A stretch of DNA of 64,000 nucleotides, taken from positions 1 to 64,000 of the forward strand of contig NZ_JAFEVR010000010.1 of NCBI RefSeq assembly GCF_017352375.1. The letters are read 5' to 3'. Under the pieces are notes generated by a model. The model was given only the letters and a program-made list of their open reading frames with translations. It had not been told where the DNA came from and made no database searches. Source of the DNA: Mycolicibacterium sp. S2-37 (GTDB taxonomy: Bacteria > Actinomycetota > Actinomycetes > Mycobacteriales > Mycobacteriaceae). Shown here in pieces: positions 59,782 to 64,000 of this stretch. Every line of letters starts with the position of its first letter. Within the stretch, counting starts at the first letter, position 1. The position numbers and the translations under genes were made by a program.

Positions 59782-60405
59782 GTGGCTGAATACACCTTGC
59801 CCGACCTTGACTACGACTACGGTGCGCTGGAACCGCACATCTCCGGGCAGATCAACGAGCTGCATCACAGCAAACACCACGCCACCTATGTGAAGGGCGC
59901 CAACGACGCGCTCGCCAAGCTCGAGGAAGCGCGGTCTTCCGGTGACCACTCCGCCATCTTCCTCAACGAGAAGAACCTCGCGTTCCACCTCGGCGGGCAC
60001 GTCAACCACACGATCTGGTGGAAGAACCTCTCTCCCAACGGTGGCGACAAGCCCGAGGGCGAACTGGCCGCAGCCATCGATGACGCCTTCGGCTCCTTCG
60101 ACAACTTCCGCGCCCAGTTCACCGCGGCCGCGAACGGACTGCAGGGCAGCGGCTGGGCCGTCCTGGGTTACGACACGCTGGGCCAGCGTTTGCTGACCTT
60201 CCAGCTGTTCGACCAGCAGGCCAACGTACCGCTCGGGATCATCCCGCTGCTGCAGGTCGACATGTGGGAGCACGCGTACTACCTGCAGTACAAGAACGTG
60301 AAGGCGGATTACGTCAAGGCGTTCTGGAACGTCGTCAACTGGGCCGACGTGCAGACCCGCTTCGCCACCGCCACCGGTGCGGCCAAGGGCATCATCCTCG
60401 GCTGA
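59782..60405 (+). CDS. sodA: Superoxide dismutase SodA (Mn-type by residue 145)
   Basis: A 207-residue Fe/Mn-family superoxide dismutase, exported without a classical signal in mycobacteria. Metal ligands are in [22 protein letters not shown] and [11 protein letters not shown]. Residue 145 is Gln ([10 protein letters not shown]), where the iron enzyme of M. tuberculosis has His145. Gln at this site is associated with manganese in related enzymes, so a Mn-SOD is predicted. GTG 59782 with GGAAGGAA upstream gives exactly the family length. A strong hairpin ends the transcript. A manganese-responsive exporter gene lies 1 kb downstream. Confidence 0.96.
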   Translation: MAEYTLPDLDYDYGALEPHISGQINELHHSKHHATYVKGANDALAKLEEARSSGDHSAIFLNEKNLAFHLGGHVNHTIWWKNLSPNGGDKPEGELAAAIDDAFGSFDNFRAQFTAAANGLQGSGWAVLGYDTLGQRLLTFQLFDQQANVPLGIIPLLQVDMWEHAYYLQYKNVKADYVKAFWNVVNWADVQTRFATATGAAKGIILG

Positions 60406-60418
60406 TCGGCAGACTCGA

Positions 60419-60450
60419 CAGGGCGCCGCGCGGATTCGCGCGGCGCCCTG
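60419..60450 (+). terminator. Terminator hairpin after sodA
   Basis: A perfect 14-bp GC-rich stem with a GATT loop lies 13 bp after the sodA stop, followed by a short T-containing run. It is a convincing terminator for sodA. Confidence 0.8.
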
Positions 60451-60594
60451 CTGCTTTCTGCGACCGTTTCGCCACGGAGTTCACCCGCCGTTAGCACTCG
60501 TGTCGTCTTGCGTGCCAGCGCATCGCTACCGCATCCTTATCTCCCACGACCCACAGGCGTGTCGGGCAGTTCGAACGCGAAGTCCGGAGGCGAC

Positions 60595-61125
60595 ATGGAA
60601 ATGGGCGGTCGGGCGATCGAGATCGCCCCGTTTCACTCCCGCGGATCACTGAAGGGATTCGTCGTCTCCGGTCGCTGGCCGGACTCGACCAAAGAATGGG
60701 CGCAGCTGCTCATGGTCGCCGTGCGGGTCGCATCCCTGCCCGGCCTCCTCGCCACGACCACCATCTTCGGGGTCCGTGAGGAGTTGCCCGACGAACCCGA
60801 ACCCGGCACGGTGGGACTGGTCCTGGCCGAGGGCACGGTGGTCGGCGACTCGGCGGTGCCGCCGGGGTACTTCGCCGACCGCCAGCCGCCGGCGCTGCTG
60901 ATGCTGCACCCGCCGTCGGAGACCACGCCGTCGTTGCCGGAGTGCTCCGGCGCGGCGTCGGGGTGTGTGCTGCTGCCCGGCCTCCCGCATCTGGGTCTGG
61001 AACACCGGGCGGCATGGGTGGAGGCCGAGTCCGACGGCACGGTGACATCCATCGTCAGCCGGGTGGGCGTCGATCCGATCAGCCATCCTGACACCGCGGT
61101 TCTGGCCATGCTGCTCGCCGCGTAA
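60595..61125 (+). CDS. Conserved hypothetical protein (Rv3847-like)
   Basis: A 176-residue soluble protein of unknown function with the length and position of M. tuberculosis Rv3847. No catalytic motif is visible. Blocks such as AIEIAPFHSRGSLKGFVVSGRWPDS and QPPALLMLHPPSETTP look structured, and the middle region is Pro/Glu-rich. ATG 60595 follows GGAGG by three to seven bases, better than the in-frame ATG at 60508. It lies between the sodA terminator and the riboswitch and so has its own promoter or is monocistronic. Confidence 0.8.
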   Translation: MEMGGRAIEIAPFHSRGSLKGFVVSGRWPDSTKEWAQLLMVAVRVASLPGLLATTTIFGVREELPDEPEPGTVGLVLAEGTVVGDSAVPPGYFADRQPPALLMLHPPSETTPSLPECSGAASGCVLLPGLPHLGLEHRAAWVEAESDGTVTSIVSRVGVDPISHPDTAVLAMLLAA

Positions 61126-61233
61126 GGATGCCCCACCTGCGGTAATGGCGTTTCCCTTATCCGGAAATACGGCTACCCGAAACCGGCTACGGAGTTGGCG
61201 GCCCGCGCGCGGGGCCGTTAGAGTCGATATGTC

Positions 61234-61337
61234 AACGAAGGGGAGTAGCCCCGAATCGTCTGGTCGACATACTGGCGCGAGCCCGGCCGGCGAACCGCAC
61301 CCTCGGTGGGCGAGACCTTCGACCAACGCCTGACGCA
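61234..61337 (+). promoter_or_regulatory. yybP-ykoY manganese riboswitch
   Basis: The conserved core is present in order: AAGGGGAGTAGCC (61238-61250), GTCGACATACTGG (61263-61275), CCCGGCC, and GGTGGGCGAGACCTTC (61305-61320). P1 is formed by CGAAGG (61236-61241) with CCTTCG (61316-61321). This class binds Mn2+ and controls manganese exporters, which fits the GDT1-type gene that follows. Confidence 0.88.
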
Positions 61338-61378
61338 CTGCAGTCATGTGCGCGGGCGCCGTGTCGAAAGGTGCTGTC

Positions 61379-62083
61379 GTGTTCGCCGCCATCCTGGTCA
61401 GCCTCGCCGTGGTGTTCGTCGCTGAACTCGGTGACAAATCGCAGCTGATCACCATGACCTATGCGCTGCGCCACCGGTGGTGGGTAGTGCTCTCCGGTGT
61501 CGGTATCGCAGCCATGCTGGTGCACGGCCTCTCGGTGACGATCGGCCACTTCCTCGGTCTGACCCTGCCGGAACGGCCGATCGCGTTCGCGGCGGCCACC
61601 GCTTTCCTGCTGTTCGCGGTCTGGACCTGGCGGGAGGGACGTAGTGGCGATGACGACGAGGTCCGCGTCGCGGAGCCCCGCTTCATCATCCCCGCGATCA
61701 TCTCGTCCTTCGTGCTCGCCGAGCTCGGCGACAAGACCATGCTCGCCACCGTCGCCCTCGCCAGCGACCGCGACCCGTGGGGCGTGTGGATCGGCGCGAC
61801 CATCGGCATGGTGCTCGCCGACGGCGTTGCCATCGTCGTCGGGGCAATGCTGCACAAGAAGCTGCCCGCCGGCTTCCTCCACGGAATGGCCAGCGTGCTG
61901 TTTTTGCTGTTCGGCCTGTGGATGCTGTTCGACGCGGCACTCGGCTGGCGCACGGTCGCGCTCGCCGTCACCGGCGGTGTGGCGCTCTGCATCGCCGTCG
62001 CGACAGCCGTCCGGTTCCGTCGCGCACGCCGGGCACGCGCGGCGCAGGCATCGGAACGCGATTCGTCGTCCGAATCGGTCTGA
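61379..62083 (+). CDS. TMEM165/GDT1 (UPF0016) family cation exporter (Rv3848-like)
   Basis: A 234-residue membrane protein with six helices in two homologous halves, each carrying the family motif: VAELGDKSQLI and LAELGDKTMLA. These bind and move Mn2+ or Ca2+, and bacterial members export manganese. GTG 61379 was preferred because GAAAGG lies at 61366-61371 at proper spacing; an ATG at 61346 would add 11 residues. The Mn riboswitch directly upstream supports manganese efflux as the function. It is followed by a hairpin and the long espR leader. Confidence 0.88.
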   Translation: MFAAILVSLAVVFVAELGDKSQLITMTYALRHRWWVVLSGVGIAAMLVHGLSVTIGHFLGLTLPERPIAFAAATAFLLFAVWTWREGRSGDDDEVRVAEPRFIIPAIISSFVLAELGDKTMLATVALASDRDPWGVWIGATIGMVLADGVAIVVGAMLHKKLPAGFLHGMASVLFLLFGLWMLFDAALGWRTVALAVTGGVALCIAVATAVRFRRARRARAAQASERDSSSESV

Positions 62084-62087
62084 CCGA

Positions 62088-62106
62088 CCGCTGGCTAACC
62101 CAGCGG
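62088..62106 (+). terminator. Hairpin after the GDT1-type gene
   Basis: CCGCTGG and CCAGCGG form a perfect 7-bp stem with a five-base loop, four bases after the stop. It is a probable terminator. Confidence 0.55.
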
Positions 62107-62518
62107 CGGCAGGTCATCGCGCCGCCGTCGCATTCGCGCACCGCGCCGTCACGTGCCGCTTCCCGGCCGGTACCCTGGCGCGCCCGCGGGCTTCCGCCTG
62201 CGGCAGCAAACCCGTGAATTCGACTGTCGCAGTGCGGTTCGCGGTGCCCGAAACCCCGTCGGGCATTGCTGGGAGCTTCGTCAGAGTGACCGCAGCACAG
62301 GTTAAGCTACACATGCGTTAGATTTGCTTCGCGGTACGGACGGACGGATTGCGCCGAGGGCTGAAATTGCCACGACGTGCGCTTTCAGGCTGTCCACCGC
62401 CCGTTGTAAGGCAACATTTCGGTGGTTTGCACTTGGTTGTGACCACAACTGTGGCTACGATGGTCAGCAAATCAGCCGATCATTTAGCCCGGTCTTCAAA
62501 CACATGGAGGTCTATTCG
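62107..62518 (+). other. Gene-less region upstream of espR
   Basis: About 410 bp without a gene. GC content drops towards espR, and TTTGC-containing stretches (about 62333 and 62426) and short inverted repeats occur there. The region carries the espR promoter described separately. The in-frame extension of espR to 62324 is not protein-like. Confidence 0.6.
62433..62461 (+). promoter_or_regulatory. espR promoter with overlapping palindrome
   Basis: TTGGTT (62433-62438), a 17-bp spacer, and TACGAT (62456-62461) form a good housekeeping-type promoter about 58 bp before the ATG. A perfect inverted repeat, GTTGTG-AC-CACAAC (62436-62449), overlaps the -35 and spacer and is a candidate operator. 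Confidence 0.6.
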
Positions 62519-62917
62519 ATGAGCACGACGTTCGCCGCTCGGCTGAATCGCCTGTTCGACGTGGTGTATCCGCCTGGACGCGGCCCGCACACGTCGGCCG
62601 AGGTGATCGCGGCACTGAAGGCCGAAGGCGTCACGATGTCGGCTCCGTACCTCTCGCAGCTGCGCTCGGGCAACCGTACGAACCCATCGGCGGCCACCAT
62701 GGCAGCGCTGGCCAACTTCTTCCGGATCAGGCCGGCGTACTTCACCGACGACGAGTACTACGAGAAGCTCGACAAAGAGCTCACGCTGTTGGCGGGCCTG
62801 CGCGACGAGGGCGTCCGGCGGATCGCCGCACGCACCGTCGGCCTGTCTCCCGAAGCCCAACGTGACATCGCCCAGCGGGTCGACGAGTTGCGGATCAAGG
62901 AGCACCTGGACGACTAG
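62519..62917 (+). CDS. espR: Nucleoid-associated transcription factor EspR
   Basis: A 132-residue DNA-binding protein, exactly the length of M. tuberculosis EspR (Rv3849), which shapes the nucleoid and activates ESX-1-linked espACD and many envelope genes. The N-terminal helix-turn-helix spans about 10-80 (FAARLNRLFDVVYPPGRGPHT, APYLSQLRSGNRTNPS), and the C-terminal helices (about 85-130) dimerise. GGAGG precedes ATG 62519 by nine to thirteen bases. Its stop CTAG is shared with the stop of the convergent membrane gene. Targets in this organism are not visible from the window. Confidence 0.95.
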   Translation: MSTTFAARLNRLFDVVYPPGRGPHTSAEVIAALKAEGVTMSAPYLSQLRSGNRTNPSAATMAALANFFRIRPAYFTDDEYYEKLDKELTLLAGLRDEGVRRIAARTVGLSPEAQRDIAQRVDELRIKEHLDD

Positions 62918-64000
62918 TCCGCCGCCGCACGGCGAAGTGCGCGCACTTTGCCTCGCGGCGGCGCGTCGGCCGGCTCTCGCATCAGGTCGCGGTACCGACC
63001 GGCGATGGCCAGAATCCACTCGCGGTCGGAGTACGTCTCCGGCTGACGCAGCCAACCGAGCCCTGGAAACGGGGAACGGCCGTCGATCCATCGGGCGACG
63101 GTCAGTGCCTGCTCGCCGGGCGCAACGTCCGGGTCCGTGACCGCCGGCTCGCCATCGGACGCGGCAGTCGCCTCGAGGAAGAGCGCATCCGAGATCAGCG
63201 ACATCTTCTCGGCCACGCGGAAGACCCGTGGGCCGTGGGTCCGCGCCTCCAGGTTCATCTCGGGGTGGCGCCGGCCGAGTTCGGTGAGGATCGGTCTGAT
63301 CAGCGCCAGCTCTCGGCGGGCACCGAACCAGTCCTCGATGCTGGGCAGCAGCGCGCCTGCGGCCACCGCCGGCATCGCACAACCCAGCAGCGTCGTGCCG
63401 ACCCGCGCCAGGGCGACCTCATCGTCGGCGATCACCTGGAACAGGAACGCGACACCGGCCAGCAGCATGAGCGTCATGCCGAGGGTGAAGACGAACAGCG
63501 CCCTGCCGCGACGGCTCCGGTTCGAGTGACGCAAGCCCGCCCACGCCACCAGCGAGAGCGCAGCCACCAGGTAGGCCAGCGGCAGCAGACCCGCCGGTCC
63601 GCCGAGGTGTTGCCGCAGATACTCGGTGGGAGAGGTCTGCGGCCGCGGGCCGGCGGCGAAGAACGCCGTCAGGCTGAGTGCCGCCACCACGGCCGCGACC
63701 GAATACTGCGCGACTGACAGCCGCCGGTTGACCGCCGGTGGTCGCCGTGAGGTCACCGAGGTGATCATCACGGCGCTGCCGGCGGCGGAGCCGATCAACG
63801 CGACCTGGCTGAACCCCATCGCGATGTTCGGCCAGCCGAGCGCGGAGTCGACGAACAGGGTCAGGGGCGGCCAGCTCAGTGCCGCGGCCGTCCCGAGGCT
63901 GCCGAGCGCGAGGATCATCGCGGTGCTCACCACCGACTGTTCGTTGGCCAGCGCCCAGCCGATCCGCATCCCCGTCGCCAGGCCGAGGAGCCCGGCGATC
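62914..64000 (-). CDS. Multipass membrane protein, MAB_1171c-like (partial at window edge)
   Basis: At least 361 residues, incomplete at its N terminus because the frame stays open to base 64000. The N-terminal two-thirds hold about seven hydrophobic helices (MILALGSLGTAAALSW, AALSLTAFFAAG, FVFTLGMTLMLLAGVAFLF). The C-terminal third is cytoplasmic (EDWFGARRELALIRPILTELGRRHP... AEKMSLISDALFLEA). The combination resembles the MAB_1171c/DUF6545 putative transporter family, often found beside XRE-type regulators. EspR is such a regulator, here convergent with a 4-bp shared stop. The ATG at 63969 is probably internal. Function unknown. Confidence 0.65.
   Translation of the reverse strand, partial: IAGLLGLATGMRIGWALANEQSVVSTAMILALGSLGTAAALSWPPLTLFVDSALGWPNIAMGFSQVALIGSAAGSAVMITSVTSRRPPAVNRRLSVAQYSVAAVVAALSLTAFFAAGPRPQTSPTEYLRQHLGGPAGLLPLAYLVAALSLVAWAGLRHSNRSRRGRALFVFTLGMTLMLLAGVAFLFQVIADDEVALARVGTTLLGCAMPAVAAGALLPSIEDWFGARRELALIRPILTELGRRHPEMNLEARTHGPRVFRVAEKMSLISDALFLEATAASDGEPAVTDPDVAPGEQALTVARWIDGRSPFPGLGWLRQPETYSDREWILAIAGRYRDLMREPADAPPRGKVRALRRAAAD

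Noticed and set aside
61204-61219. GC-rich inverted sequence just before the riboswitch considered as a terminator
   Set aside because: The pairing is short and not clearly separate from general GC-rich sequence, so it was not called.
62324-62518. N-terminal extension of EspR
   Set aside because: ATG 62519 with GGAGG gives the exact known length of 132 residues. The extension crosses a good promoter.

Overview
The window is high-GC DNA from a mycobacterium, most likely a fast-growing Mycolicibacterium-type species. Gene content and order follow the Mycobacterium tuberculosis stretch Rv3789 to Rv3849: the arabinogalactan and mycolic-acid core cluster, then the erp, serS, pheA, bfrB, glpQ1, sodA and espR neighbourhood. 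Species is inferred from remembered family sequences, not from a search. Differences from M. tuberculosis include a longer Pks13, two rather than three tandem acyltransferases, a membrane Ser/Thr kinase between embB and accD4, a full-length LCP protein and an extra DUF732 protein. No transposase, CRISPR array, rRNA or tRNA was recognised.

Layout. 1-2.5 kb: a small secreted CDGP protein, and an AhpD-like protein divergent from a MocR/PdxR regulator. 2.5-16.7 kb (+): gtrA-like Rv3789, dprE1, dprE2, aftA, embC, embA, embB, a tightly packed run that makes decaprenyl-phospho-arabinose and polymerises arabinan. 16.7-18.0 kb (-): PknF-like kinase. 18.1-28.9 kb (-): accD4, pks13 and fadD32 (final mycolate condensation), then Culp6 and a DUF732 protein. 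28.9-38.1 kb (-): MPT51, Ag85A, AftB, DPPR synthase, a PAP2 phosphatase, GlfT2 and Glf (mycolate transfer, arabinan capping, DPA precursor, galactan). 38.4-41.1 kb (+): Erp and a peptidoglycan amidase with LGFP repeats. 41.1-43.5 kb (-): HAD phosphatase and two acyltransferases. 43.6-45.5 kb (+): an MBL-Rieske protein and a small partner. 45.4-49.3 kb (-): a hypothetical protein, Zn-dependent dehydrogenase, FAH-like protein and SerRS. 49.4-51.4 kb (+): septum-formation protein, minimal metallopeptidase and a Cys-rich miniprotein. 51.4-53.0 kb (-): phosphoglycerate-mutase-like protein and PheA. 53.1-56.7 kb (+): an iron-box-preceded DUF2470 gene, CPBP protease, LCP protein and ferritin BfrB. 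56.7-58.9 kb (-): GlpQ1, DUF4328 protein and rhodanese. 59.5-62.9 kb (+): a small membrane protein, SodA, Rv3847-like, GDT1-type Mn exporter and EspR. A partial membrane protein runs off the right edge on the minus strand.

How it fits together. DprE1/E2 epimerise DPR, supplied by UbiA and the PAP2 phosphatase, to DPA. AftA, EmbA, EmbB, EmbC and AftB consume DPA; Glf and GlfT2 build the galactan. AccD4, FadD32 and Pks13 make mycolate, and Ag85A transfers it. The strongest regulatory observations are a manganese (yybP-ykoY) riboswitch ahead of the GDT1-type gene next to a SodA with Mn-type residue Gln145, iron boxes ahead of the DUF2470 gene and bfrB, a cluster of DnaA boxes at 58.98-59.08 kb, 9-bp-period hexamer repeats upstream of three envelope genes, and a palindrome inside the espR promoter.
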